A DNA stretch of 64,000 nt from AWTP1-13 sp963840445 (GTDB taxonomy: Bacteria > Pseudomonadota > Alphaproteobacteria > Rhizobiales > Hyphomicrobiaceae), in NCBI GenBank assembly GCA_963840445.1, contig CAWIZC010000016.1, positions 124,001-188,000 of the forward strand, written 5' to 3'. Every line of letters starts with the position of its first letter. Within the stretch, counting starts at the first letter, position 1. A model generated the notes under the pieces. It worked only from the letters and a program-made list of their open reading frames with translations. It ran no database searches and was not told the origin of the DNA. The position numbers were made by a program, and so were the translations under genes. Shown here one piece after another: positions 1 through 8,913 of this stretch.

Positions 1-1
1 C

Positions 2-343
2 CTGCCGCCGATCCTGGCCGAACTGATCTCTGAGGGGCGCACCCAGCGCCCGGCGCGGCCGTGGCTCGGGCTGACGATCGAGCCTTTGGGCGGGCAACTG
101 ATGGTCGCACGCGTCGTTCCGCAGAGCCCGGCCGAGAAGGCCGGCGTGCAGCGCGGCGATGTCGTGCTCGGCGTTGCCGGTGCGAAGGTCAAGGACCTTG
201 CGGACTTCTATCGCAAGGTGTGGGCGCTCGGCAGCGCCGGCATCTCCGTTCCGGTGGATGTCGTGCAGAACAGCGCCAAGCGCCGCATCGATATTCCGTC
301 GATGAGCCGCTACGACCACCTGAAGCTGAAGTCGACGTTTTGA
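2..343 (+). CDS. C-terminal part of an S1C/HtrA-like protease (PDZ domain), cut by window edge
   Basis: The reading frame is open from base 2 to the TGA at 341-343, so the 5' part lies outside the window. The visible about 113 residues form a PDZ domain: a PWLGLTIEPLGG strand, then AEKAGVQRGDVVLGVAG, the classic 'separate, then GDVVL' PDZ signature, and a basic tail. PDZ domains of this type follow the trypsin-like domain of DegP/HtrA periplasmic serine proteases and bind exposed C-termini of misfolded proteins. The protease domain itself is not visible, so S1C protease is an inference from the PDZ style and its C-terminal position; another PDZ protein remains possible. Confidence 0.75.
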   Translation: MPPILAELISEGRTQRPARPWLGLTIEPLGGQLMVARVVPQSPAEKAGVQRGDVVLGVAGAKVKDLADFYRKVWALGSAGISVPVDVVQNSAKRRIDIPSMSRYDHLKLKSTF

Positions 344-410
344 AGAACAGCCTGAAGCTCTTGCGCTCGGCTTGCCGGTAGTGACGGCGGAAAGTGCCCA
401 GCGCCTCGTT

Positions 411-626
411 TTACTGCGTCAGACGCGACGGATCGGGCTTGCGGCCGGTCACACGCTCCAGGGCGATTGCGCCCAGTACCTTGGAGGCCATCGTCTTCTT
501 GCTGGGGTCGCGCTCACTGTCTGCAGCTCGCGCAACGCCAGTGAAACCGGTCGAAAGCGGCTCGTTGACAGCGCATCCGGCTAACAGGAACCCCGCGAGG
601 ATGAGCACCATTCCTCGCACCAGCAT
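411..626 (-). CDS. small lipoprotein
   Basis: A 71-residue protein with a lipoprotein signal: basic start MLVRGM, hydrophobic run and the lipobox LAGC, with Cys at residue 17 as the lipidation site. The mature part is about 55 residues, hydrophilic, with no recognised domain. It would be anchored in the inner or outer membrane by its lipidated cysteine. It is convergent with the PDZ protein gene. Function unknown. Confidence 0.7.
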   Translation of the reverse strand: MLVRGMVLILAGFLLAGCAVNEPLSTGFTGVARAADSERDPSKKTMASKVLGAIALERVTGRKPDPSRLTQ

Positions 627-1050
627 GCAGCCCCCTTACGCGCATTCGACACGTCGCCGCCGCTGCGGCCATGGTTGAACGTACCGGCCCCGAGACCTGT
701 GGCAAGCGCAAAATTCAGCCTGTGCAAGAGCCCTCCGATCCTCCAGTCGAAACGGGCAAAAATGTGGTCGACGCACCGATTCATGCAACGTGGTGAGGAA
801 CGTGTGCACGAGACATGAAGGCCGGCTTAAGCGCATGCCTCTCGGCGGAGAAGATCGTTCCATCCCGAATGTCCGCGTCAACCTTCCGTAACCTTGGCTC
901 GCTTGGGTTCGCGCTGATTTTGCGGCGAAATTTACGGGATTTAATCCGCAACTCGACATGCTTCGGGTGACTGCGCAGTTGCGTCGCAGCGTCGATGGCG
1001 CACTCGCAGCGATTGGAACGAGAGGCAAGGAGAAAGCAGGAAGGTGTGTC
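627..1050. other. intergenic stretch without a supported gene
   Basis: No frame here has convincing protein character; the open frames on both strands are Arg/Ser-rich shadows. It must hold the promoters of the divergent lipoprotein (minus) and Sel1-like (plus) genes, but I see no clear -35/-10 pair. Confidence 0.5.
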
Positions 1051-1320
1051 ATGGCGCGAATGGAAGTGAGCCTGTCGGAGACCGGTGAAGTGGCTGCAGC
1101 GGGCGGTACGCCCGACGCGCTGTTCGAGCTTGGTCTGATGCATTGCGCGGGACGGGATGGAGCACTCGATCTCGTCAACGCGCACAAATGGTTCAACCTC
1201 GCTGCGATGCGCGGCAACGAGGACGCCAAGCGCTACCGCATGGAGATCTCGCGGGAAATGTCGCGCACCCAGATCGCCGAGGCCCAGCGCCTCGCGCGCG
1301 AGTGGCTGACACGGCACTGA
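1051..1320 (+). CDS. Sel1-like repeat protein, small
   Basis: An 89-residue protein containing one Sel1-like repeat: ALFELGLMHCAGRDG then DLVNAHKWFNLAAMRGNEDAK, the typical alternation of Leu-Gly, Ala-x-KWF-x-LAA and GN-x-DA positions. It ends in a helical tail rich in Arg/Glu. The frame is open further upstream, but the ATG at 1051 has a purine-rich GGAAGG site 10 bases before it and starts the conserved part, so it was preferred. Such short Sel1 proteins are common in Hyphomicrobiales; partners are unknown. Confidence 0.75.
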   Translation: MARMEVSLSETGEVAAAGGTPDALFELGLMHCAGRDGALDLVNAHKWFNLAAMRGNEDAKRYRMEISREMSRTQIAEAQRLAREWLTRH

Positions 1321-1346
1321 ACCTATAGGTCCCGGCCGGCGCGGCG

Positions 1347-1865
1347 TCAGCACTCCTTGAACAGGGACGTCAGGCAGTTCCAGCTTTTCTTGGTGGCGTT
1401 GCCGATCGCGTCGCCGGTCGACTTGAACGACTCCTTGACGTTGTCGTTGGCCTTTTTCATCTGGTCGGCCGTCTGCTCGTTGGCCCGCTTGGCCATCTCG
1501 GCGATCGTCTTGGGCGGCTCGTTCGGATCGGACTCCGGTTTGCTCGAGGCGGTGTCGGAGCCCGGTGTTTCGACCGGCAAATCGGCAGCGGTCCAAGGCA
1601 CGCGTTTTACCGGCCCGTCACAATCGAACACCGTCCCGCGCTTGATCCCGCACGTGGCATGCTTGCCCTCTTTGGCCATGCTGGTAACGCACAGCATCTG
1701 CAGGGATTGCCCGCCCCCCGGCCGCGCTCCGTCGATGACGCAGCGGTAGACCGCACTCGGCTCGGTGCAAGCGACACAGTATTCCTGCGCCTCGGCGCGT
1801 CCCGCCAGCGCCCCGACCGCAATCGCGAGCGTTAGTCCCGTCACACAGCCGCTACGCGACATCAT
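1347..1865 (-). CDS. secreted cysteine-containing protein of unknown function
   Basis: A 172-residue protein (ATG at 1863-1865, with a second ATG directly after it; AAGGAGG lies about 12 bases upstream). Residues 1-26 are a signal peptide ending AGRAEA. The mature N-terminal half has paired cysteines (EYCVACTEP, YRCVIDG, MLCVTS, ATCGIK, DCDG), which suggests disulfides in the periplasm. The C-terminal half (about 110-172) is a Lys/Asn/Ala-rich helix ending in two further cysteines. The longer open frame upstream runs antisense to the GST gene and was rejected. Not recognised as a named family. Confidence 0.75.
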   Translation of the reverse strand: MMSRSGCVTGLTLAIAVGALAGRAEAQEYCVACTEPSAVYRCVIDGARPGGGQSLQMLCVTSMAKEGKHATCGIKRGTVFDCDGPVKRVPWTAADLPVETPGSDTASSKPESDPNEPPKTIAEMAKRANEQTADQMKKANDNVKESFKSTGDAIGNATKKSWNCLTSLFKEC

Positions 1866-1948
1866 AACCTTCTGCCACCTCCTTGCGTCCGTCGCATTGC
1901 GCCCAAAATGCGGCGATCCTGTGGGATGCGCCCCATCGGTGCGGCGCT

Positions 1949-2566
1949 TCAAGGCATGCCGTTGCGGCCGTGCGCCTTGTAGCCGGGCCGCTCCGCCAGC
2001 CGGTCGTAATAGGCCGACGCGGCCTTGAACTCCGGCTTCTGGAAAGGAATCGCGAACCAGCGGTTGACGACCATGCCGAGCGGGATGTCGGCGATCGTGA
2101 AGCTCTTGCCCATCGCGAACGGACCGTGGGCGGACAAATGCTGCTCCAGAACCTGCATCTGTCCTGACCATTCCTTGGTCGCGCTTTCCACCTGATTGGC
2201 AAAGGCCGGGTTCTTGACGACCAGGGCATGGAAGATCGGGCGCATGCCGCTGGCGAACTCGGTCGAGCTCCAGTCCATCCACGACTCGATGGTGGCGCGC
2301 TGCCGCAGATCCTTGGGGTAGAGATCGGCGCGTCCATGCTTGTCGGCCAGATAGCGCACGATGCTGTTGCTCTCGCGCAGGCGGAAACCATCGTCGTCGA
2401 TGACCGGCACCACGCCGACCGGATTGATGGTGCGGAACTCCGGGCTGTCGGTCGGCTTGAAGCCGCGCCCCCAATCCTCGCGCTCATACTTGAGGCCAAG
2501 CTCGTCGAGCATCCACAGCACTCGGCGCACATTGATCGAGTTGGCGCGTCCGTAGACCTTCAGCAT
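1949..2566 (-). CDS. glutathione S-transferase family protein
   Basis: A 205-residue protein with the full two-domain GST layout. The N-terminal thioredoxin-like domain (1-80) has the NPVGVVPVIDDDG loop with the cis-Pro before strand beta-3 and RESNSIVRYLA, where the E-S pair contacts the glutathione gamma-glutamyl group. The all-helical C-terminal domain has the FTIADIPLG N-capping box. It would conjugate or reduce electrophiles with glutathione in the cytosol. It lies 66 bases downstream of the CoA-ligase alpha gene on the same strand and could be the last gene of that operon, but GSTs are common and the link is not proved. Confidence 0.9.
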   Translation of the reverse strand: MLKVYGRANSINVRRVLWMLDELGLKYEREDWGRGFKPTDSPEFRTINPVGVVPVIDDDGFRLRESNSIVRYLADKHGRADLYPKDLRQRATIESWMDWSSTEFASGMRPIFHALVVKNPAFANQVESATKEWSGQMQVLEQHLSAHGPFAMGKSFTIADIPLGMVVNRWFAIPFQKPEFKAASAYYDRLAERPGYKAHGRNGMP

Positions 2567-2632
2567 GGCGTCCTCCTGCGGCTCGGGTTGCGCGATCTTA
2601 GAACTGTGAACGGCCGCGTCTACCGCAATGGT

Positions 2633-3511
2633 TCAGGCTCGAGGTGTCAGCCGTGCCCGCAACACTTCAGCGACACCGTTCGGGGTAGAGCAGACCGTGA
2701 CGCCGGCGGCCTCGAGCGCCTTTTTCTTGCCGGCGTAGCTGCCGCGATCGCCCATCACGATGGCACCCGCATGCCCCATCCGCTTGCCCGGCGGAGATGC
2801 GGCGCCGGCGATGAAGGCCGCGACCGGCTTTTTCATGGTGCGGGCGTACTCGGCGGCCTCCTCCTCCATGGCGCCGCCGATCTCGCCGACCAGCGCGACC
2901 GCCTCCGTCTTGGCATCCTGGTCGAGGGCGACCAGCGCATCCTTGGTGGTCGTGCCGATCACCGGATCGCCGCCAATCCCGATGAACACCGAGATGCCGA
3001 ACCCGGCCTGCACCAGGTTGAGGCACAGCAACGTGCCAAGCGAGCCGGAGCGCGAAACGACGCCCACGCTGCCCGGCCGGAACACGCGCGCGTTGAATGC
3101 CGGCATGAAGCCGACGAAGCTCTCGCCGACCGTGACGATGCCGGCCGTGTTCGGGCCGATCACTGTGGCGCCGCGCTCGCGCGCCGCCGCCAGCACGTAC
3201 ATGGTGTCGTGCACGGGCACGTGCTCGGTCAGGCACACGATCTTGCCGATGCCGGCGTTGATGATATCGAGCGCTGCGTCCTTGACACCCATCGGCGGAA
3301 TGAACATGACGGCGGCGTCGATGGCGGTGTCGCGCGCGGCTTCGCCGGCCGTGGCCCACACCGGCAAGGCGAGGTGCGTTTCCCCGGCCCGCTTCGGGTT
3401 GACGCCGCCGATGATCCGGGTGCCGTAGTCGCGCATGCGCTCGGACCAGAAGGTGCCCTGCTTGCCGGTGATGCCCTGCACCAGCACGGTCTCGGTGCCG
3501 CGGATGATCAC
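2633..3511 (-). CDS. ADP-forming acyl-CoA ligase alpha subunit (SucD-like; candidate sulfoacetate-CoA ligase subunit)
   Basis: A 292-residue SucD-type protein. It has the CoA-binding Rossmann domain (ITGKQGTFW near residue 14 matches the TGxQG motif), SRSGSLGT in the second domain and, near residue 245, MGHAGAIVMG, which carries the active-site histidine that is phosphorylated in the family. The GTG start overlaps the TGA of the beta-subunit frame by four bases, typical of translational coupling. General succinyl-CoA synthetase genes normally sit in a TCA operon; here the neighbours are an acylating aldehyde dehydrogenase, an IclR regulator and xsc, so I infer a sulfonate such as sulfoacetate as substrate. 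ADP-forming ligases of this kind (SauCD) have, as I recall, been described for anaerobic sulfoacetate users. Succinate or malate are alternatives. Confidence 0.85.
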   Translation of the reverse strand: MIIRGTETVLVQGITGKQGTFWSERMRDYGTRIIGGVNPKRAGETHLALPVWATAGEAARDTAIDAAVMFIPPMGVKDAALDIINAGIGKIVCLTEHVPVHDTMYVLAAARERGATVIGPNTAGIVTVGESFVGFMPAFNARVFRPGSVGVVSRSGSLGTLLCLNLVQAGFGISVFIGIGGDPVIGTTTKDALVALDQDAKTEAVALVGEIGGAMEEEAAEYARTMKKPVAAFIAGAASPPGKRMGHAGAIVMGDRGSYAGKKKALEAAGVTVCSTPNGVAEVLRARLTPRA

Positions 3512-4645
3512 GTGCGGGCCCCCTGCGCTGCCTCGACCGCGGCCTTGACGGCATCATCCATCAGGTCGAACGGCTCGATGCCCAGCCGCTGCTTGACCAT
3601 GGCGATCGGCCTCGTCCTCACCGGTGCCGTGAATGGTGAAGAAGATCGGGATCGCAGGCTTGAGATCGAGCCACGCATTGATGACGCCCTCGGCCATCAC
3701 GTCGGTGCGGGCGAAGGCGCCGCAGAAATTGACCAGCAGGCATTTGACGCGCGGGTTGGACAGCACCAGCTCCAGCGCCGGCTTGGCCTTGGTGTAGCTC
3801 TCTCCGCCGATCTCCATGAAGTTGGCCGGACTGCCGCCGAAGTGCCGCACCGCATCCATGGTCGTCATGGTGAGGCCGGCGCCGTTGGCCAGCACCCCGA
3901 CGCTGCCCTCCAGCTCGATGAACTTCAGGCCGAGCGCCTTGCCGCGCTCTTCGAGCGAGGTGAGCTTGTCGGGGGTGCCCGACGTGGCCAGCTCCACGTG
4001 GCGCGGGATGGCGCTGTCGTCCATCGCGTACTTGCAATCGAGCGCGATCAGCCGGCCGTCCGCCGTCAGCACCAGCGGGTTGATCTCCATCAGCTCGGCG
4101 TCGCCGGCCGCATAGGCAGAGTAGAGCCGGCACAGCAGGGCGATGAGTGTGGCGCGATCGCCCGGCAGCATTGCGGCGAGCGCCCCGCTCGATGGCTTTC
4201 GGGTCGAGGCCGCGGCGGATATCGATCGGCAGCCGCAGCAGCGCGTCGGGGTGGCGTCTCGGCGATCTCCTCGATGTCCATGCCGCCCTGCGCCGAGAAC
4301 AGCAGCAGCGGGCCCTTGGATGCGGGGTCGTTCAGCACCGCCGCATACATCTCGTGCGCGATCGGCACCTGCTCCTCGACCAGCACCTTGGCAACGCGGT
4401 GCTCGCCGATGCTCATGCCGAGGATGGCGGCTGCGGCGACCCTCGCCTCGTCCGGTGAGGCTGCCAGCTTGATGCCACCGGCCTTGCCGCGCTTGCCGGT
4501 CGGCACCTGCGCCTTGATCACGCAACGGCCGAACTCGTGCGCGGCGGCGACCGCCTCATCCACGCGTGGCGGCCAGCCTGCCCTTCGGCGTATCGATGCC
4601 GGCTGCGCGCAGCAGAGGCTTGGCCGCATGCTCCTCGAAATTCAT
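3508..4645 (-). pseudogene. ADP-forming acyl-CoA ligase beta subunit (SucC-like, ATP-grasp), interrupted by four frameshifts
   Basis: Read across frames this is a near-complete SucC-like ATP-grasp subunit of about 378 residues, starting MNFEEHAAKPLLRAAGI at 4645. Pieces in order are the ATP-grasp lid (CVIKAQVPTGKRGKAGG), GMSIGEHRVAKVLVEE, then MEINPLV, ALDCKYAMDD (Mg and nucleotide site) and a C-terminal CoA-ligase domain with FIELEGSVGVLANGAG. Frame changes are needed near 4561-4570, 4251-4258, 4182-4187 and 3609-3611; each can be repaired by one or two bases, and the residues between them are fully conserved. That pattern means either very recent inactivation or sequencing errors. Its stop would overlap the alpha-subunit GTG. 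Role: nucleotide binding and ligation for the candidate sulfoacetate-CoA ligase. Confidence 0.85.
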
Positions 4646-4676
4646 GAGACGGTCGGTCCCTCGCCGATTTGCAGGC

Positions 4677-4910
4677 TCACAACCACTTCACGGCTGCAGC
4701 CGCAGCGCTGCGCGCGTTTTCCAAGCTGGGATAGCTGAGGCCCGAGGCGAAGCTCACCGGCGTCCACACGCCGCGATCTTCGGGATCGCGGCGGAACTCC
4801 TCGTAGCCGAAGGTTCCGTCAGGCCGGCGGAAGAGGTCGACACAGCGCAGCCCATCGTCCGTCTCCAGGCTCTGCAGCACGGTCCACGACTTGTCGATGC
4901 GACCCGACAT
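4677..4910 (-). CDS. small conserved protein within the sulfonate operon
   Basis: A 77-residue acidic/aromatic protein starting MSGRIDKSW, with LRCVDLFRRPDGTFGYEEFRRDPED and a helical C-terminus. The ATG lies 7 bases after the stop of the aldehyde dehydrogenase and the gene ends 31 bases before the ligase beta start, so it is very likely cotranscribed. It has no signal peptide or membrane segment. I do not recognise the family; a small accessory or stabilising subunit is a guess only. Its frame extends upstream into the dehydrogenase, but that part is a shadow. Confidence 0.65.
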   Translation of the reverse strand: MSGRIDKSWTVLQSLETDDGLRCVDLFRRPDGTFGYEEFRRDPEDRGVWTPVSFASGLSYPSLENARSAAAAAVKWL

Positions 4911-4917
4911 GCGCCTG

Positions 4918-6364
4918 TCACTTACCGTACTTCGCCCAATAGGCACCGAACAACTCTTCCTCGCTCGGCTTGTCCTCGGGAATGGTGGTGACCAGGTGGG
5001 TGATGTTGACGAAGCAGCGCCAGTTGAGGTTCTCGGAGATGGCGTTGCCCTGCCACGTGCCGCACCCCATCGACAGGGTGAATGCCAGGCCATTGTTGAA
5101 GCCGCCGCCGTTGCCGAAGGTGTGCGCCTGGTTGACCAGCACACGCACGACATCGATGTCCTCGGCGAGTTCGCGCGCATGCTCGGCATTCTTGGTGTGA
5201 ATGCCGCACGAGTGGCCCTTGCCCTGATACTCGAGAATGTCGCGCACGATGCGCTTGGCATCGGCGAAGTCCTTGGCGCGATATACGGTGAGCACCAGCG
5301 ACAGCTTCTCGCCCGACAGCGGGTACTTCTTGCCGGTGCCGGTTTCGGGCACCATGACGAACTTGCATCCGTTGGCTTTGGGCGACAGCTCGAACACGTC
5401 GATCAGCGCCTGCGGGCCCTGGGCGATCACCGCGCGATTGAGCTTGCCGTCCTGCCATAGCCGCTCGACGATGCGCGCCTTCTCGGTCGCGTTCGCCATG
5501 TAGCCGCCCTGCCGCTCCAGCGCGGCAATCGCCTGGTCATAGACGGCATCGACGATGACGACCGCATTCTCCGACGAGCACGACGTGGCATGATCGAAGG
5601 TCTTCGACTGCATGATGAGGTCGGCCGCCTCGTCGAGGTCGGCTGAATCGTCGATGATCACCGGCGCGTTGCCGAGACCGACGCCGAGCGCCGGCTTGCC
5701 GGACTTGTAGGCCTGCCGCACGTTGACCTGGCTGCCGGTGACCACCACCAGATCGACCGCCTCCATGAGCTGGGTGGTCGCCTCGCGCGTGATCGGACTT
5801 GGCAGGATCTGCACGAGGTCGGCCGGCAGGCCGATCTTCTCGAGCGCGGCCCGCATGCCGTCGACGGCGGGCTTGCTGGCCGCCCAGGCGCCCGGCGGCG
5901 GGCCGATGATAATGGCGTTGCCGCCCTTCAGCGCCATCATGGCCTTGTTGACGGGCGTGGCCGACGGGTTCGTGGAGGGGGTGATGGCGCCCACCACGCC
6001 AACCGGCTTGGCGTACAGCACGAGGCCCTTCTCGGGGATTTCCTCGATGATGCCGGTCGATTTCACCCGCAACAGATCGCGCAGCGTGCCGAACGTCTTG
6101 CGCTGGTTCTTGACGACCTTGCTCTCGACCTCGCCGATGCCCGTCACCTCGACGGCGATCTCGGCCAGGCGGCGCGCGTTGTCCGGCTTGTAGATCGACC
6201 AGGCCAGCGCCGTGACGGCCTCGTCGATGCGCTCTTGCCCGTGAGCGCTAATCTGTTTTGCGTAAATGGCCATGGCCGCCCGTGCCCGGGCGATCAGCGG
6301 AGCAACGGACTGCTCCGCGCCGTGACGCCGCTGCGGGCTTGGCGGCCAGTTTGGTTTCCGGCAT
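4918..6364 (-). CDS. sauS: CoA-acylating aldehyde dehydrogenase, SauS-like (sulfoacetaldehyde dehydrogenase), frameshift near N-terminus
   Basis: An aldehyde dehydrogenase of the CoA-acylating type (PduP/EutE/SauS branch), about 482 residues. It has GVVGAITPSTNPSATP (nicotinamide-binding loop), MALKGGNAIIIGP, and the catalytic cysteine in HATSCSSEN, whose surroundings fit the CoA-dependent class rather than hydrolytic ALDHs. The C-terminus has VNQAHTFGNGGGFNNG. The best start is the ATG at 6362-6364 (MPETKLAAKPA, GAGG just upstream), but a one-base shift near 6318-6336 is needed to join it to GAEQSVAPLIARA; without it translation could start at a later ATG (MAIYAKQ). Expected reaction: reversible NAD(P)H reduction of sulfoacetyl-CoA to sulfoacetaldehyde, the Xsc substrate. 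The substrate is inferred from context. Confidence 0.8.
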
Positions 6365-6616
6365 CGGCACCTCGTTCGGGGCGCAAAAAATGGGACCTGC
6401 CGTCTCATAGTCTGGCAGGCCCACTCGTTGTCAACTATATCTGCCGCTAGGGGGACGCAAATATATCTGTCCCAACGCGGCGCAAAGCAGCGTGCTTGGT
6501 ATACGACCAATGGCCCATCTAAGTTCGAGACCCACTCAGGTGCGAGCTTTTGGTCTAACTGCTGCCTTTGCGACCGTTATGAGTTGAGTCATCGCACCGC
6601 ATCAACGATTGATACT
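6365..6616. promoter_or_regulatory. divergent control region between sauS-like operon and IclR gene
   Basis: This 252-base gap separates the minus-strand dehydrogenase/ligase operon from the plus-strand regulator gene, the normal place for an IclR operator. It is visibly AT-richer than its surroundings. Two direct copies of TATATCTG lie at 6436-6443 and 6462-6469, 26 bases apart, close to two and a half helical turns. They are candidate regulator sites only; IclR operators are usually short inverted repeats and I found no convincing palindrome. Confidence 0.35.
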
Positions 6617-7390
6617 ATGAGAATGCCTGACAACGACGAACGACTGTCGACCCTCGAGAAGGCGCTGGCGGTGCTGGAAGCCGTCGGTGACCAGCCGCAG
6701 GCGGTTGGCCTGCCCGATCTGGCGGCACGACTGAAGCTGCCGCGCCAGACGGTGCATCGCGTGCTCGGCCAGCTGCAGCACGCTGGCTTGGTCGCCCGCC
6801 ATCCTGTGCGCGAGCGCTATTCCGTCGGCCCGCGCATGACACGTCTCGCGCTCGCTTCGCTCAACTCCCGCAACCAGGGCGCGCCGGTTCGGGCCATCCT
6901 GGCCGACCTCGTCGAGGAGGTGAAGGAGACGTGCAACATCGGCGTGTTGGACGACCTCGAATACGTCTATCTGGAGCGCATCGAATGCAAGTGGCCGCTG
7001 CGCACGCACTTGGGGGCCGGCAGCCGCGTCAGCGCGTATGGTACGTCGGGCGGCAAGACGCTGCTGGCCGAGCTTGAGCCGGGGCAGTGCAAGCGCCTGC
7101 TCAAGAGCCGCAAGCTGGAAGCGTACACTCCGCGTACCATCACCAAGCTGCCGGACCTGGAGGCGGAGCTGGCCAGGATTCGCAGCCGCGGCTTTGCGCT
7201 CAACAACCAGGAATATCTGGACGGCATCGTCGGTATGGCCGTGCCTATCAAGGATGAGGATGGCCGGGCCGTGGCCGCACTGGCCATGCATGGTCCGCTG
7301 ACGCGGCTGTCGCTCAAGGCGTGCGAGGGGCATGTGCATCACCTTGTGCAGGCCGCCGAGCGCATCGCCCGGGTGTGGATCACGCAGTGA
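6617..7390 (+). CDS. IclR-family transcriptional regulator of the sulfonate cluster
   Basis: A 257-residue IclR-type protein. The N-terminal winged helix (about 8-70) has STLEKALAVLEAV, LPRQTVHRVLGQLQHAGLV and YSVGPRMTRLA. The C-terminal effector domain has GVLDDLEYVYLERIE, AYGTSGGKTLLAEL, NQEYLDGIVGMAVPI and a final helix. The ATG at 6617 puts the helix-turn-helix at the usual distance from the start; the frame is open upstream to 6428, but that segment is not protein-like. It is divergent from the dehydrogenase operon and upstream of the transporter, so it probably controls both, with a pathway compound as effector. Confidence 0.9.
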   Translation: MRMPDNDERLSTLEKALAVLEAVGDQPQAVGLPDLAARLKLPRQTVHRVLGQLQHAGLVARHPVRERYSVGPRMTRLALASLNSRNQGAPVRAILADLVEEVKETCNIGVLDDLEYVYLERIECKWPLRTHLGAGSRVSAYGTSGGKTLLAELEPGQCKRLLKSRKLEAYTPRTITKLPDLEAELARIRSRGFALNNQEYLDGIVGMAVPIKDEDGRAVAALAMHGPLTRLSLKACEGHVHHLVQAAERIARVWITQ

Positions 7391-7572
7391 CGGCCCGCCC
7401 GACTGTATCCGACGGCACCGCCACCCACGCGGTGCAGCATCTATGCGCGCTGTGCAATTGACACTCCCGGCGTTCGCATGAAAAAACCGGGACGCTTTGT
7501 CCTAGAATATGCGCGCGAAGCCCTCGATCAGAAGGGCCGTATCAATCTGGGGAAGAAACGGGGCTTCAAGTC

Positions 7573-8886
7573 ATGGCTACGGCAGTACCGACCAAGAGCG
7601 ACATCAGGCGCGTGGTTTTCGCCAGCGTCATCGGCGCGACCATCGAATGGTATGATTTCTTTCTCTACGGCGTTGTTGCCGGCATCGTGTTCAACAAGCT
7701 GTTCTTCCCAACCGGCGATGCTTTCATCTCGACCTTGCTGGCCTACACCACCTTCGCCGTGGGCTTCGTCGCGCGTCCGCTTGGCGGCGTGATCTTCGGC
7801 CACTTCGGCGACAAGATCGGCCGCAAGAGCATGCTCGTGCTGACGCTGATGATCATGGGAGTGGCGACCGTGCTGATCGGCCTGCTACCGACCTATCAGC
7901 AGATCGGCGTGGCGGCCCCCATTCTGCTGCTCGTACTGCGCGTGCTGCAGGGCATCGGCCTCGGCGGCGAATGGGGCGGCGCCGTGCTGATGGCCTATGA
8001 GTACGCACCAAAGGAAAAGCGCGGCCTCTACGCCAGCCTGCCGCAGATCGGCCTGTCGATCGGACTGTGCCTCAGCGCCGGCGTGGTCGCGCTGATGTCG
8101 AACAATCTGACCGAGCAGGAGTTCCTGGCCTGGGGATGGCGCGTCGGCTTCATCGCCAGCATCGTGCTGGTGCTGGTCGGCATCTACATTCGCCTACGTA
8201 TCCTCGAGACGCCCGAGTTTGCACAGGTACGTGAGCAGCGCGCCGAGGTCGCCGTGCCCTTCGTGGAGATGCTGCGCCTCTATCCCAAGAGCATCCTGCT
8301 CGGCTGGGGCGCGCGTTATATCGACGGCGTGTTCTTCAACATCTTTGCGGTCTTCAGCATCGGCTACCTCGCCAACACGCTGAAGTTCCCGCGCACGCAG
8401 GCGCTGCTGGCGGTGTCGATCTCGGCGTTCGTGATGATCTTCTTCATCCCCATCTTCGGCGCCTTGTCCGACAAGCTCGGCCGGCCGAAGACCTACGCGA
8501 TCGGCTCGTTCCTGCTGGCGTTATCGGCCTATCCGGGCTTCCTCGCCTTCAGCACGGGTGACGCCTTCACCATCTACGCGACCATGATCGTGGTGTTCGG
8601 CATCATCTACGCCATCTGCTATGGCCCGGAAGCTGCCCTGTTCGCCGACCTGTTCGACGCCAGGGTGCGGTATACCGGCATCTCGTTCGTCTATCAGTTC
8701 TCAGGCATCTTCGCCTCAGGCCTGACACCGATCATTGCCACCTATCTCATCCAGGAGAACGGCGGGCAACCCTGGTACGTATGCGCCTACGTAGTATTCG
8801 CGGCGCTCGTCAGCATGTTCTCGGCCATGGCGATCGGCCGATTGCGGACGCCGGATGAGGCGCGCATGGCAGCGGCGCGCGCCTGA
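7573..8886 (+). CDS. MFS transporter, metabolite:H+ symporter (MHS) family
   Basis: A 437-residue, 12-span major facilitator. MHS marks are GATIEWYDFFLYG at the first helix, FGDKIGRKSMLV in the 2-3 loop (the MFS motif), LQGIGLGGEWGGAVLMAYE in helix 4 and a second GALSDKLGRPKTY in the 8-9 loop. MHS carriers import small carboxylates or betaines with protons. Between an IclR regulator and xsc the likely cargo is a C2 sulfonate such as sulfoacetate or isethionate, the role given to the MFS carrier SauU elsewhere; this is inference. A TTGACA at 7458-7463 could be part of its promoter. Confidence 0.9.
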   Translation: MATAVPTKSDIRRVVFASVIGATIEWYDFFLYGVVAGIVFNKLFFPTGDAFISTLLAYTTFAVGFVARPLGGVIFGHFGDKIGRKSMLVLTLMIMGVATVLIGLLPTYQQIGVAAPILLLVLRVLQGIGLGGEWGGAVLMAYEYAPKEKRGLYASLPQIGLSIGLCLSAGVVALMSNNLTEQEFLAWGWRVGFIASIVLVLVGIYIRLRILETPEFAQVREQRAEVAVPFVEMLRLYPKSILLGWGARYIDGVFFNIFAVFSIGYLANTLKFPRTQALLAVSISAFVMIFFIPIFGALSDKLGRPKTYAIGSFLLALSAYPGFLAFSTGDAFTIYATMIVVFGIIYAICYGPEAALFADLFDARVRYTGISFVYQFSGIFASGLTPIIATYLIQENGGQPWYVCAYVVFAALVSMFSAMAIGRLRTPDEARMAAARA

Positions 8887-8913
8887 TGCCCGTTTAGGAA
8901 GAAGGTCGACACG

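Noticed and set aside
2228..4738. 836-codon open frame on the plus strand
   Set aside because: It lies antisense to the GST and the CoA-ligase genes, whose protein motifs are clear. Composition is Ala/Arg/His/Gly-rich without domains; long antisense frames are normal in GC-rich codon-biased DNA.
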